Shown here piece after piece: positions 24,878 through 33,011 of a DNA stretch of 64,000 bases. Source of the DNA: Nevskia soli DSM 19509 (lineage in GTDB: Bacteria > Pseudomonadota > Gammaproteobacteria > Nevskiales > Nevskiaceae); contig NZ_JONR01000007.1 of NCBI RefSeq assembly GCF_000711955.1, forward strand, positions 124,001-188,000, written 5' to 3'. The notes beneath the pieces are model-generated. The model saw only the letters and a program-made list of their open reading frames with translations. It was not told the origin of the DNA and did not search any database. A program made the position numbers and the translations under genes. Numbering within the stretch: the stretch's first letter is position 1; each line of letters starts with the position of its first letter.

Positions 24878-26083
24878 TTAGACGCGTTCGATGATGGTGG
24901 CGATGCCCATGCCGGCGCCGACGCACAGCGAGATCAGCGCGGTGGACTTGTCGGTGCGCTCGAGCTCGTCGAGCACGGTGCCGAGGATGATGCTGCCGGT
25001 GGCGCCCAGCGGGTGCCCCATGGCGATGGAGCCGCCGTTGACGTTGACCTTGGCCAGGTCGATGTCCAGCGCGCGCACCGCTTTCAGCACCACCGCGGCG
25101 AAGGCCTCGTTGATCTCGAACAGGTCGATGTCCTTCACCGCCATGCCGGCCTTCTTCAGCGCCTTCTGCGCCGCCGGGGCGATGCCGGTGAGCATGATGG
25201 TCGGCTCGCTGCCGATCACCGCCACCGAGCGGATGCGCGCGCGCGCCTTCAGGCCCAGCGACTTGCCCTTCTCGCCCGAACCGATCAGCACCAGCGCGGC
25301 GCCGTCGACGATGCCGGAGGAATTGCCGGCGTGGTGGACGTGATTGATCTTCTCGATGGTGGTGTACTTGCGCAGGGCGGTGGCGTCGAACGCCATCTGG
25401 CCCATCTGCTCGAACGAGGGCTTCAGCGTCGACAGCCCTTCGACCGTGGTTTCGGGACGGATGAACTCGTCGTGGTCCAGCACCACCATGCCGTTAAGGT
25501 CGGTGACCGGGATCACCGACTTCTTGAAATAGCCCGCTTCGCGCGCCTTGCCGGCCAGCTGCTGCGAGCGCACCGCGAAGCTGTCCACGTCGTTGCGGGT
25601 GAAGCCTTCCAGCGAGGCGATCAGGTCGGCGCCGATGCCCTGCGGGGCGAAGCCCAGCTGGTGGTTGATGCGCGGATCCATGGCCCAGGCGCCGCCGTCC
25701 GAGCCCATCGGCCAGCGCGACATGCTCTCCACGCCGCCGGCCACGATCAGGTCTTCCTGGCCCGACATCACCTTCATCGCCGCCAGGTTCACCGACTCCA
25801 GGCCGGAGGCGCAGAAACGGCTCTGCGTCACGCCCGGCACGTTCTCCGCCCAGCCGGCGTACAGCACCGCGGTGCGCGCGATGTCCGCGCCCTGCTCACC
25901 CACCGGAGTGACGCAGCCCAGCACCACGTCGTCGACCTGGCTGGTGTCCAGCTGGTTGCGCTGCTGCACGGCGTTGAACAGGTTGCCGAGCAGGTGCACG
26001 GGGGAGACCTCGTGCAGGCTGCCGTCCTTCTTGCCCTTGCCGCGCGGCGTGCGCACGGCGTCGTAGATGAAAGCTTCGGTCAT
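24878..26083 (-). CDS. fadI: Acetyl-CoA C-acyltransferase (3-ketoacyl-CoA thiolase)
   Basis: The 401-residue thiolase has the nucleophilic Cys91 in SRFCASGLE, the His of GGSIAMGHPLGATG and the second Cys of LCVGAGMG, so the active site is complete. It cleaves 3-ketoacyl-CoA in the last step of beta-oxidation. It is the first gene of the leftward operon thiolase - fadJ - fadE and is transcribed from the region shared with the divergent TetR gene. FadI is proposed because it accompanies a FadJ-type partner, but FadA-type or a degradative acetyl-CoA acetyltransferase is possible. Confidence 0.92.
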   Translation of the reverse strand: MTEAFIYDAVRTPRGKGKKDGSLHEVSPVHLLGNLFNAVQQRNQLDTSQVDDVVLGCVTPVGEQGADIARTAVLYAGWAENVPGVTQSRFCASGLESVNLAAMKVMSGQEDLIVAGGVESMSRWPMGSDGGAWAMDPRINHQLGFAPQGIGADLIASLEGFTRNDVDSFAVRSQQLAGKAREAGYFKKSVIPVTDLNGMVVLDHDEFIRPETTVEGLSTLKPSFEQMGQMAFDATALRKYTTIEKINHVHHAGNSSGIVDGAALVLIGSGEKGKSLGLKARARIRSVAVIGSEPTIMLTGIAPAAQKALKKAGMAVKDIDLFEINEAFAAVVLKAVRALDIDLAKVNVNGGSIAMGHPLGATGSIILGTVLDELERTDKSTALISLCVGAGMGIATIIERV

Positions 26084-26155
26084 GGGAGACGGTCCTTGGG
26101 GCGACGTTGGGGTTGAATAGCTTGTATTGGGGGGGGAGGGCGGTTGAAGATGGCG

Positions 26156-26169
26156 GTAATGTATATTAC
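26156..26169. promoter_or_regulatory. Small inverted repeat near the fadI promoter
   Basis: GTAAT and ATTAC are separated by GTAT. On the minus strand the overlapping TAATAT may be the -10 region of the fad operon, so binding here could block initiation. No good -35 box was found. Confidence 0.35.
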
Positions 26170-26239
26170 TCTTACATCTCGCCCTGCAGCCCGAGTCGAG
26201 GCTGGCGGCGAAGATAGCGTGGCGCTCCGCGCAGAAATC

Positions 26240-26279
26240 TTGACCCGGCGAGCATAATCCTATGCTACGCCGAGGTCAA
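26240..26279. promoter_or_regulatory. Long palindrome, candidate TetR-family operator
   Basis: The left arm reads TTGACC, CGGCG, AGCATA and the right arm TATGCT, a, CGCCG, a, GGTCAA, around ATCC. The arms pair over 17 positions with two single-base offsets. It lies between the thiolase gene and the divergent TetR gene, where the repressor's own operator would be expected. TTGACC could also be the -35 box of the tetR gene. Confidence 0.6.
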
Positions 26280-26360
26280 TACGCCTGCGTATGGTGTGGC
26301 GCCACATGGATTCAGCTCTAGTAACTACTATTACTGCGCTTCCGCGCTTCGGGAACGAAC

Positions 26361-27008
26361 ATGGGTACGGCTTTGGATGAGAACGGCGCGCCGGCGGAGC
26401 GCGAAATGCAGCCGGTTGCGGATCGCTCGCAACTCGATCCGGAAACGCGCCTGCGCATCGAGCAGGCGGTGCTGGATATCTTCTCGGAACGCGAATTCCA
26501 TCGCGTCGGATTGATCGAGGTGGCGCGCGGCGCCAACGTTTCGCTGCAGACCATCTACAAGTATTACGGCAGCAAGGAAGCCCTCCTGTTCAGCAGCCTC
26601 GATACCTGGATGGGCAAGCTCGGCACCCGCATGATCGACCACCTGCAGGGCATCGAGGATTACAAGGAGCGCTTCCGCAAGGTGTTCTGGGTCTCGCTCG
26701 ACTTCTTCGAGCGCAATCCCAAGGTCATGCAGCTGGTGATGAGCTCGGTCTACCTCAATACCTGGCGCAAGCAGGAAACCTTCCAGAACCCCGAACTGTT
26801 CGGCACCTTCATCCGCGTCCTCGGCGAAGGCCGCGCCAAGGGCGTGCTCAACGACCAGGTCGACGAGAAGATCCTGCTCGACTACATCTTCGGCGTCATG
26901 TTCCGGCTGGTGCAGATGTACTTCCACCGCGGGCAGCGCGAGTCGCTGACCAAGCAGGCGAATGTGTTGTTCGAGATGTTGTGGCGGGCCCTGTCCAAGC
27001 CGACGTGA
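26361..27008 (+). CDS. TetR/AcrR-family transcriptional regulator of the fad operon (inferred)
   Basis: The 215-residue protein has an N-terminal TetR helix-turn-helix (about residues 33-80: RLRIEQAVLDIFSE, then GLIEVARGANVSLQTIYKYYGSKEAL) and a larger, divergent all-helical ligand domain. The recognition helix VSLQTIYKYYGSK is canonical. It is divergent from the thiolase-fadJ-fadE operon with a 277-bp spacer that contains two palindromes. It is therefore inferred to repress that operon in response to an acyl-CoA or fatty acid. The start ATG at 26361 has only a weak ribosome-binding site (GGGAACGAAC). Confidence 0.93.
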   Translation: MGTALDENGAPAEREMQPVADRSQLDPETRLRIEQAVLDIFSEREFHRVGLIEVARGANVSLQTIYKYYGSKEALLFSSLDTWMGKLGTRMIDHLQGIEDYKERFRKVFWVSLDFFERNPKVMQLVMSSVYLNTWRKQETFQNPELFGTFIRVLGEGRAKGVLNDQVDEKILLDYIFGVMFRLVQMYFHRGQRESLTKQANVLFEMLWRALSKPT

Positions 27009-27028
27009 TGGGGCTTGACTCGTCGTGG

Positions 27029-27060
27029 GTAGGGCGGGAGTAGCGCAGCGAATCCCGCCT
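27029..27060 (+). repeat. REP palindrome, copy 1 (RAYT-associated)
   Basis: GTAGGGCGGGAG, then TAGCGCAGCG and AATCCCGCCT form an imperfect palindrome. The same 32-base unit recurs inverted at 27618-27649 and direct at 27696-27727, flanking the transposase gene. Confidence 0.92.
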
Positions 27061-27080
27061 TCCGCGCCGACACTTCAGAC

Positions 27081-27608
27081 ATGTCGCAATACGTCCGAGC
27101 TTTCGTCCCTGGTGGAACATTCTTTTTCACTGTTGCCACTCTGGAACGACGACGTCAGCTATTGACCGCGCATGTCGATCTGTTACGCCGATCACTTTCA
27201 AACGTCCGCGCCGTGCGACCATTTCGCATCGATGCCATGGTGGTTTTGCCGGACCACTTGCACTGCATCTGGACCCTGCCGCCGGACGATGCGGATTTTT
27301 CATCCCGCTGGCATGCTGTGAAATCGACTTTCTCGCGTGGTATTGCGCGAGGGGAACGGTTATCGGAACGACGGCTGATCAAAGGCGAGCGCGGCATCTG
27401 GCAGCGGAGATTCTGGGAACATGCCATTCGTGATGAACGAGATTTTGAAAGACACGCGGATTACATTCACCACAATCCGGTCAAGCACGGTCATGCGCGG
27501 ACGGTAGCGGATTGGCCTCATAGCAGCTTTCACCGGTTTGTGGCTGCCGGAATCTACCCTTCGAATTGGGCGGCAGGAGACGAGGTTCGAAAGCTGGAAT
27601 TTGAGTGA
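27081..27608 (+). CDS. REP-associated tyrosine transposase (RAYT, Y1/TnpA_REP)
   Basis: The 175-residue protein has the IS200-like Y1 fold: the HUH-type motif DHLHCIW (histidines around residue 60) and the catalytic Tyr in ADYIHHNPVKHG near residue 128. The N-terminal RAFVPGGTFFFTVAT is characteristic of TnpA_REP proteins. RAYTs are single-copy domesticated relatives of IS200 transposases thought to spread REP sequences. Three copies of one REP unit lie within 150 bases of it on both sides, which ties enzyme and repeat together. The frame appears intact. Confidence 0.93.
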   Translation: MSQYVRAFVPGGTFFFTVATLERRRQLLTAHVDLLRRSLSNVRAVRPFRIDAMVVLPDHLHCIWTLPPDDADFSSRWHAVKSTFSRGIARGERLSERRLIKGERGIWQRRFWEHAIRDERDFERHADYIHHNPVKHGHARTVADWPHSSFHRFVAAGIYPSNWAAGDEVRKLEFE

Positions 27609-27617
27609 GCACGCGAC

Positions 27618-27649
27618 AGGCGGGATTCGCTGCGCTACTCCCGCCCTAC
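27618..27649 (-). repeat. REP palindrome, copy 2 (inverted)
   Basis: Inverted copy of the unit at 27029-27060, ten bases after the RAYT stop codon. With copy 3 it forms a head-to-head pair of BIME type. Confidence 0.92.
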
Positions 27650-27695
27650 TACGGTGTTCATGGCCCCAAGATATGGCCCACATCAAATCAGCATG

Positions 27696-27727
27696 GTAGG
27701 GCGGGAGTAGCGCAGCGAATCCCGCCT
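27696..27727 (+). repeat. REP palindrome, copy 3
   Basis: Direct copy of the unit at 27029-27060. Copies 2 and 3 can pair with each other to form a long stem after the transposase gene, before the convergent hydrolase gene. Confidence 0.92.
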
Positions 27728-27752
27728 TCCGCGAAAGCACCGCCCGCTGCTT

Positions 27753-28715
27753 TTACTTCGCCTTCAACACCCGCACAAAAAACTCCGTCTGATCCCGCGA
27801 AGCATTCTCGAACCCCTCATCGACATAAATGTCGAAATGCCCGATGGGATACCGCTTCACCTCGACCTTGCCGCCGCTGCGCCGTGCACCATCCTCCATC
27901 GCCCCCGGCGGCACCACCACATCCCCGGTGGCAATGCAGAACAGCGCCGGGCAAGGCAACCGCGGCGTCATCGTATTGGGCCGGTACATCGCCAGTCCCA
28001 GCGCCCAGGTACAGGTGATCTCGTTGCGCCAGTCCGCCGGCGCGATATTCAGATAGCCCGGCTTTGAATCCGGCGTGGTCAGCGCCGCGTTCTCACCCGG
28101 CATGCCCACCACCGGAATCCGCACCCGCCCGAGCCCCAGCGCGCCGCGCATGCCATCGGCCAGGCCGAAGGCGGTGAGCTTGAGCACATGCACCGGCCCG
28201 ACCTTGCGCAGCAGATTGAGCAGGGAGGCGAAGCCATCCATCATCGCGCCCTGCGAGCTGACCGCCGCGATCTTGCCGTCCGCTACCGCGGCGGCCACCG
28301 AATGCGCCCCGGAGAACGAACTGCCCCAGGTGGCGATGCGGCTGGCATCCACGCCGGGCAGCGTGCGCGCATAAGCGATCGCCACGGCGAAGTCCTGCAA
28401 CTGCCGTCCCACGCTGACCCACTGCCGCGGTTCGCCGTCGCTCTTGCCGAAATAGCGGTAGTCGAAACACAGCACGTGCAGGCCGGCTGCGGCGAAGCGC
28501 CGCGCGAACGGCTCCAGGCCGGCGGCGCGGGTGCCGCCCAGACCGTGGGCCATGACCACGCAGGGCAACTCGCCCCGGGCGTTCTTCAGGGATTCCTGCC
28601 CCGCGCCGGCGGCCGGCAGGAAATGCCCGCCGCGCAGCGTGACGCCATGGCTCGGAAACTCGACTTCCTCGACCGTGACGGCCAGTTCCGCCGCGCTCAG
28701 CTTCACATTCCCCAT
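27753..28715 (-). CDS. Alpha/beta hydrolase, 320 residues
   Basis: The protein has a cap-type alpha/beta hydrolase layout: the oxyanion segment VVMAHGLGGTRAAG, the strand LCFDYRYFGKSDGEPR, a nucleophile elbow WGSSFSGAHS (Ser133), an acid in ATGDVVVPPGA and a terminal GHFDIYVDEG with the catalytic His. It is close to the uncharacterised cytosolic hydrolases often annotated as acetylxylan esterase-like or dienelactone hydrolase-like. No signal peptide is seen. The gene stands alone between the RAYT/REP cluster and the LysE-family gene. Substrate unknown. Confidence 0.88.
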   Translation of the reverse strand: MGNVKLSAAELAVTVEEVEFPSHGVTLRGGHFLPAAGAGQESLKNARGELPCVVMAHGLGGTRAAGLEPFARRFAAAGLHVLCFDYRYFGKSDGEPRQWVSVGRQLQDFAVAIAYARTLPGVDASRIATWGSSFSGAHSVAAAVADGKIAAVSSQGAMMDGFASLLNLLRKVGPVHVLKLTAFGLADGMRGALGLGRVRIPVVGMPGENAALTTPDSKPGYLNIAPADWRNEITCTWALGLAMYRPNTMTPRLPCPALFCIATGDVVVPPGAMEDGARRSGGKVEVKRYPIGHFDIYVDEGFENASRDQTEFFVRVLKAK

Positions 28716-28784
28716 CCTGTTCTCCCCTCAAGCCTGTTGTGTGTCCCGCACTTTACGCCCCGGGCGATTGCACGGCCGTGTCGC

Positions 28785-29414
28785 TCAACCGACCAAACCC
28801 TCCAGCAGCATGCCGCAACCCAGCACCAGCAGGATCGCACCCATCACCCGGTCGATCCAGTGTCCGTAAGCCTGCAGCCGCGCGCGCACCCGCGGATGGC
28901 CCAGGGTCCAGGCGACGAAGCAGAACCACAGCCCGGTGGCGAAAATCATCCAGGCCCCCAGTGCCAGCCGCAGTTGTACCGAGGTGCCCACGGTAATCAC
29001 CGCCGAGCACAGCGCGACGAAGAACAGCATCGCCTTCACATTCAGCGCATTGGTCAGGAAGCCGATGCCGAAGTCGCGCGCCGCGGCGCGCGCACCGGCG
29101 GCGACCGGCACCGCCCCGGTGGAGGGTTTTGCGCGCAGCGCGCCCCAGCCGATCCACAACAGCAGCAGGGCGCCGATATAACGCAGTCCCGTCAGCAGCG
29201 GCGGGTACTGCTGAATCGCCCAGGCCAGGCCGAACATGGCGTAGGTGATGTGCACCGAGATGCCGCTGGCGATGCCCAGCGCCGTGCGCAGCCCGGCGGC
29301 GCGGCCGTGCGCCAGGGTCTGGCGGGTGACGATGGCCAGGTCCGGCCCCGGGCTCATCACCGCCAGGGCATGCGCGGCCGCCACCACTGCGAACAGGGAA
29401 GCGGGATCAGCCAA
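28785..29414 (-). CDS. LysE/RhtB-family amino acid exporter
   Basis: The 209-residue membrane protein begins with the family signature (AVMSPGPDLAIVTRQTLAHG) and has about six hydrophobic segments, with GIGFLTNALNVKAMLFFVAL in the middle. RhtB/LysE members export amino acids or derivatives such as homoserine, threonine or lysine across the inner membrane. The start is a TTG at 29414, two bases after the stop codon of the upstream GST-domain gene; it gives the full-length N-terminus, whereas the first internal ATG would cut off the first membrane helix. The two genes are thus translationally coupled. Confidence 0.9.
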   Translation of the reverse strand: MADPASLFAVVAAAHALAVMSPGPDLAIVTRQTLAHGRAAGLRTALGIASGISVHITYAMFGLAWAIQQYPPLLTGLRYIGALLLLWIGWGALRAKPSTGAVPVAAGARAAARDFGIGFLTNALNVKAMLFFVALCSAVITVGTSVQLRLALGAWMIFATGLWFCFVAWTLGHPRVRARLQAYGHWIDRVMGAILLVLGCGMLLEGLVG

Positions 29415-29416
29415 GT

Positions 29417-30253
29417 TCAGATCTCTGCGACGCCGTATTGCCGCTTCAGGTAGCGGATGATGTCGTCCGACTCATACATCGCCGTGCCGGTATTGGCGTC
29501 CACCAGGTAAGGTACCTGCACCCGCCCGGTCAGCTCGAGCAGGCGCAAGCGATTGCGCCCCTCCACCGGCAGGTCGGGAAACAGCTTGCGGCGCAGCGAA
29601 GGCGGCCCCATGTCCTCCCAGCGCGCCTTGGCCGTGTTGCGCAGCAGGTAGGGCAACTCCAGCTCGCACAACAGTTCCCGCACCGGGCGCGAATAGGGGC
29701 TGGATTCGAAGCTGTACAGCTCCAGCGGCTGCGCCGGGGCCCGCGAAGGCCGCGCGCTGTAGCCGCGGAAGCTGCGCAGATTGGTCCGGGCGCAGGCGGC
29801 GAGGAAGGCGCTGCCCACCGCCACGCCGCGCAGGCTCCGGCTGGCCGGCGCGCGCCCGCCATAGTTGGCACGGAGGTAGTCGATGATGTCGGCCGACTCA
29901 TACAGCTCCCGGCCGCTGTTCGGATCGACCAGGTAGGGAAACTGCTGCTTGCCGCCCCGCGCCTGTACTTCCGGCCGGAAGCGGCTGCCGCCCTGCGGGC
30001 ACGGCAGGATCAGCGCGTCCAGGTCCAGCTCGGTCAGCGCCTCGCGCACCAGCCGGCAATAGGGGCTGGCCTCGTATTCATACAACCGTAACGGCTGCTC
30101 CGGTTGCACGGTGCGCGGCCGGAAGGCGGCGGTGCCGCGCCAGCCGCGCAGGCTGCTGGCCACGAGCGAACTGGTGAGGACGAGGGGATTGGGCACGGGT
30201 CGGTTCGGCGGCGGGAGTCGCCCATTATGCGTCTCCCGCCCCCCGCTCTGCAT
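29417..30253 (-). CDS. Tandem glutathione S-transferase N-terminal (glutaredoxin-like) domain protein
   Basis: The frame (278 residues from the outermost start) contains two copies of a GST_N/glutaredoxin-like fold. The first is LYEYEASPYCRLVREAL to ESADIIDYLRANYG and the second LYSFESSPYSRPVRELL to ESDDIIRYLKRQYG. The first keeps a single active-site Cys (SPYC); in the second it is Ser (SPYS), so only one half can be redox-active in the usual way. Similar tandem proteins exist in plants and other proteobacteria. The start is uncertain: GTG at 30196 (VPNPLVLTSS) is a good alternative. It is coupled to the LysE-type gene. Confidence 0.82.
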   Translation of the reverse strand: MQSGGRETHNGRLPPPNRPVPNPLVLTSSLVASSLRGWRGTAAFRPRTVQPEQPLRLYEYEASPYCRLVREALTELDLDALILPCPQGGSRFRPEVQARGGKQQFPYLVDPNSGRELYESADIIDYLRANYGGRAPASRSLRGVAVGSAFLAACARTNLRSFRGYSARPSRAPAQPLELYSFESSPYSRPVRELLCELELPYLLRNTAKARWEDMGPPSLRRKLFPDLPVEGRNRLRLLELTGRVQVPYLVDANTGTAMYESDDIIRYLKRQYGVAEI

Positions 30254-30381
30254 GCAAGCCGATGATTTCAGGTGGGTACTTCCCGGGAAGGCGTAGAATC
30301 ACGGCCATGGGCGGCTACGCCATCCGGCGCGGGGCGCAAGGGGTTCAAACCTTACGCGGCGCTGGCGTATCTGAATAGCAA

Positions 30382-31002
30382 ATGACGACGGCAACCCTAT
30401 GTCCCACCCTGGAAGCCGGCTTGACTGCCGTGGCGGCGAGCGTGGTTAGCGGAAGCGCGGTAGTGGATTCCGAAGACCTGGCGCTGGTGCGGCAAGCCGC
30501 CGCCGGGGATTCGCGCGCCTTCGAGCAACTGTATCGACTGCACGTCGACCGGATTTACGGCCTGTGCTGCCGCCTGTGTCACGGCGACACCGCGCGCGCC
30601 GAGCAGTCCACCCAGGACGCCTTCGTGCGCGCCTGGGAGAAGCTCGGCAGCTTCCGCGGCGAGAGCCGTTTCGGCACCTGGCTGCACCGCCTGACGGTGA
30701 ACGTGGTGCTGGGCGAGCACCGCCTGCTCAAGCGCTGGGTCACTTTCGAGGATGGGGTCGGCACGGAAGATGATTCCTCAAACGATGCGGTGATTCCATC
30801 GCAGCATGAGGATGCCGGCCTGAAGATGGATTTGGAGCGCGCGCTTTCACGCTTGCCGAACGGCGCGCGCACGGTATTGGTGCTGCATGACATCGAGGGC
30901 TACCAGCACGAGGAGATTTCCTCGCTGACCGGCATCGCTGTCGGAACTTCGAAAGCGCAGTTGCACCGCGCGCGGCGCCTGATGAGAGGATGGTTGGAAT
31001 GA
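30382..31002 (+). CDS. ECF-family RNA polymerase sigma factor
   Basis: The 206-residue protein has sigma region 2 (ALVRQAAAGDSRAFEQLYRLHVDRIYGL, then TQDAFVRAWEKLGSFRGE) and region 4 (LERALSRLPNGARTVLVLHDIEGYQHEEIS, then a helix-turn-helix GIAVGTSKAQLHRARRLM). Regions 1.1 and 3 are absent, as in ECF sigma factors. A variable N-terminal extension of about 30 residues precedes region 2. Its stop codon overlaps the start of the next gene (ATGA at 30999-31002), whose product has one membrane helix and is a probable anti-sigma factor. Confidence 0.95.
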   Translation: MTTATLCPTLEAGLTAVAASVVSGSAVVDSEDLALVRQAAAGDSRAFEQLYRLHVDRIYGLCCRLCHGDTARAEQSTQDAFVRAWEKLGSFRGESRFGTWLHRLTVNVVLGEHRLLKRWVTFEDGVGTEDDSSNDAVIPSQHEDAGLKMDLERALSRLPNGARTVLVLHDIEGYQHEEISSLTGIAVGTSKAQLHRARRLMRGWLE

Positions 31003-31511
31003 ACGAGTTCGAACAGCGGCGCATGCAGGATGCGCACGGCGGCGATGAACAGCCGCCGATTCCCGGCCTGTCGGCCTTGAAGAAGGATTGTGCCCCGCAG
31101 CGCGACCTGTGGACCGGCATCGATTCCCGCATCCGCGTGCAGCGCGTCCGCCAGCAGCGCGCCCCCTGGCTCGCCGCGGTCGGCATCGCCGCCTCGCTGG
31201 TGCTGGTGCTGACCGCGTCCATCGGCCTGCAGGGCCTGCGCGGCAACCACCAGTCTTCCCCACTGCACGCCCCGGCCAACCTGCCGGTGATGGCTTCCGC
31301 CGCCGACAACTCCCTGCTGCCCGCCACCAACCGCATGCATCCGGAAACGCGGGCCCTGGTCAAGGCCAACCTGAAGATCGTGGACAGCGCGGAAAACCAG
31401 CTCAAGCGCGCCATCGCGGCCGATCCCGAGAGCGAATACCTGAAGAGCCTGCTGACCACCACCCGTCAGCAGAAGGAACAACTGCACGTGGTGCTGGCGG
31501 ACGCGCGATGA
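30999..31511 (+). CDS. Putative single-pass anti-sigma factor
   Basis: The 170-residue protein is hydrophilic at the N-terminus, has one membrane helix (APWLAAVGIAASLVLVLTASIGLQ, about residues 54-76) and a periplasmic helical C-terminal part with a heptad-like pattern. It shows no zinc-finger HxxxCxxC motif of the common ZAS anti-sigma type. Assignment rests on position (ATGA overlap with the ECF sigma gene on one side and the DUF4097 gene on the other) and topology, so it is inference. The sigma-binding part would be the first 50 residues, in the cytoplasm. Confidence 0.7.
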   Translation: MNEFEQRRMQDAHGGDEQPPIPGLSALKKDCAPQRDLWTGIDSRIRVQRVRQQRAPWLAAVGIAASLVLVLTASIGLQGLRGNHQSSPLHAPANLPVMASAADNSLLPATNRMHPETRALVKANLKIVDSAENQLKRAIAADPESEYLKSLLTTTRQQKEQLHVVLADAR

Positions 31512-32857
31512 ACAGGCTGATTTTCACCCGGGCGCAGCCGAAGCTGTTGCTCGCCATCCTGCTCGCCGCTGCCTGCGTGGCGCCGGCTTATGCCGGCGAA
31601 ACCGAAGGCCAGGATGAGCGGCAGCGTATTGCCGACGATGCGCGGCAAGCAGCGGCCGATGCCCGGCAGGCCGCGATGGACCGGCTGGAGGCGGCGCAGG
31701 AGCGGGCGAACGACGCACAGGTCGAAGCCACCCTCGATCATCAGGCCCTGGCCGAAGTCCAGGCCGAGGCGAAAGCCGAAGCCGCGCGGGTAAAGGCCTT
31801 CAAGCAATACGACCAGGCCCGCATCGAGAAGCTGACCGAGCTCGCCGCGCTCAACAGCCTGCCCTTCCTGGCGGTTTCCCCGGAGTCGCACAAGCATCGC
31901 CATGAAGATGCCGATTCCAGCGAGGACTCCGGCGGCCGCAACGACAGCCAGGTCAACGAACGTCACCCGCTCAACGGCGACGGCAGGATCTATGTCAACA
32001 ATGTTTCCGGCACCGTGGTGGTCAATGCCTGGGACAAGAACGAGGTTCAGATCAACGGCAGCCTCGGCTACGGCGTCGACCACCTGGAAGTGACCGGTGA
32101 TGCCGGCAACCTCAGCGTGGTGGTGAAGCTGCCCAAGCATTCGCACAACTCCGGCGAAAGCGACCTGCGCCTGATGGTGCCGGTGGGCGCGAGCGTCGAG
32201 CTGGAAACGGTCAGCGCCGACGCTTCGGTGCGCGGCACCCGCGGTCCGGTCAAGATCAGCACCGTCAGCGGCGACGTCGGCATCGACGTGCAGTCGCAGC
32301 AGGTGGCGGTGCAGACCGTCAGCGGCGACATGATCCTGCGCGCGCCCTCCAGGCTTACCCAGGCCAACACGGTCAGCGGTGACGTGCACCTGAGCGGTCT
32401 GGAAGGCAAGCTTTCGGTGGAAACGGTTTCCGGCAACCTTTCGGTCAAGGGCAGCCGCTTCTCCGAGCTCAAGCTCAAATCCGTCTCCGGCGACATGGGG
32501 CTGGATGCTTCGTTCCTGCGGGAAGCAATGGTGACCGGCGAGACCCTCTCCGGCAACATCACCCTGCATGTGCCGACCGATGTGTCCGGCACCGCCATGA
32601 TCAAGAGCTTCAGCGGCGAAGCGCAATGCGACCTGCCGCAGAGTGCTTCCGCTTCCGCTGCTTCCAGTTCGCGCAATTCCAGCAGCAAGAAGCGGGAGTT
32701 CGTGTTCGGCGACGGCAAGGGCGTCAACCTGCAGCTGTCCACCTTCAGCGGTGACGTGCGCATCGACCGCCTGATGAGCCCGCCCGCACCACCTGCCCCC
32801 CCCGCACCGCCGGCTCCGCCTTCGCCGCCGTCTCCGCCGTCGCCGCGCGGCGGCTAG
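31508..32857 (+). CDS. Exported DUF4097-type beta-repeat protein with Pro-rich tail
   Basis: ATG at 31508 overlaps the preceding stop codon (ATGA). The 449-residue product begins with a Sec signal (KLLLAILLAAACVAPAYAGE), followed by a long Ala/Arg/Glu/Gln-rich helical, probably coiled-coil segment and a DUF4097 domain. The latter shows repeating beta-strand units such as VKISTVSGDVGIDVQ, VQTVSGDMILRAP and NTVSGDVHLSGL, consistent with a beta-helix. The tail is low-complexity (APPAPPAPPAPP, then PSPPSPP). As the last gene of the ECF operon it may be the envelope-located effector or sensor. Function unknown. Confidence 0.85.
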   Translation: MNRLIFTRAQPKLLLAILLAAACVAPAYAGETEGQDERQRIADDARQAAADARQAAMDRLEAAQERANDAQVEATLDHQALAEVQAEAKAEAARVKAFKQYDQARIEKLTELAALNSLPFLAVSPESHKHRHEDADSSEDSGGRNDSQVNERHPLNGDGRIYVNNVSGTVVVNAWDKNEVQINGSLGYGVDHLEVTGDAGNLSVVVKLPKHSHNSGESDLRLMVPVGASVELETVSADASVRGTRGPVKISTVSGDVGIDVQSQQVAVQTVSGDMILRAPSRLTQANTVSGDVHLSGLEGKLSVETVSGNLSVKGSRFSELKLKSVSGDMGLDASFLREAMVTGETLSGNITLHVPTDVSGTAMIKSFSGEAQCDLPQSASASAASSSRNSSSKKREFVFGDGKGVNLQLSTFSGDVRIDRLMSPPAPPAPPAPPAPPSPPSPPSPRGG

Positions 32858-33011
32858 GCAGGATTGTTCGCCTCCTCTCCTGGTACACGGGAAGAGGATC
32901 GAACTGGAGAGGGAGCGTTCTGAATTGGCCCGGGTCGGGATGAGCGCAGCGAATCGCGACACCTCGCGACCAGGCAGGCGAGAGGTGCCTTGCGAAAACG
33001 GTTCCCGGCAA

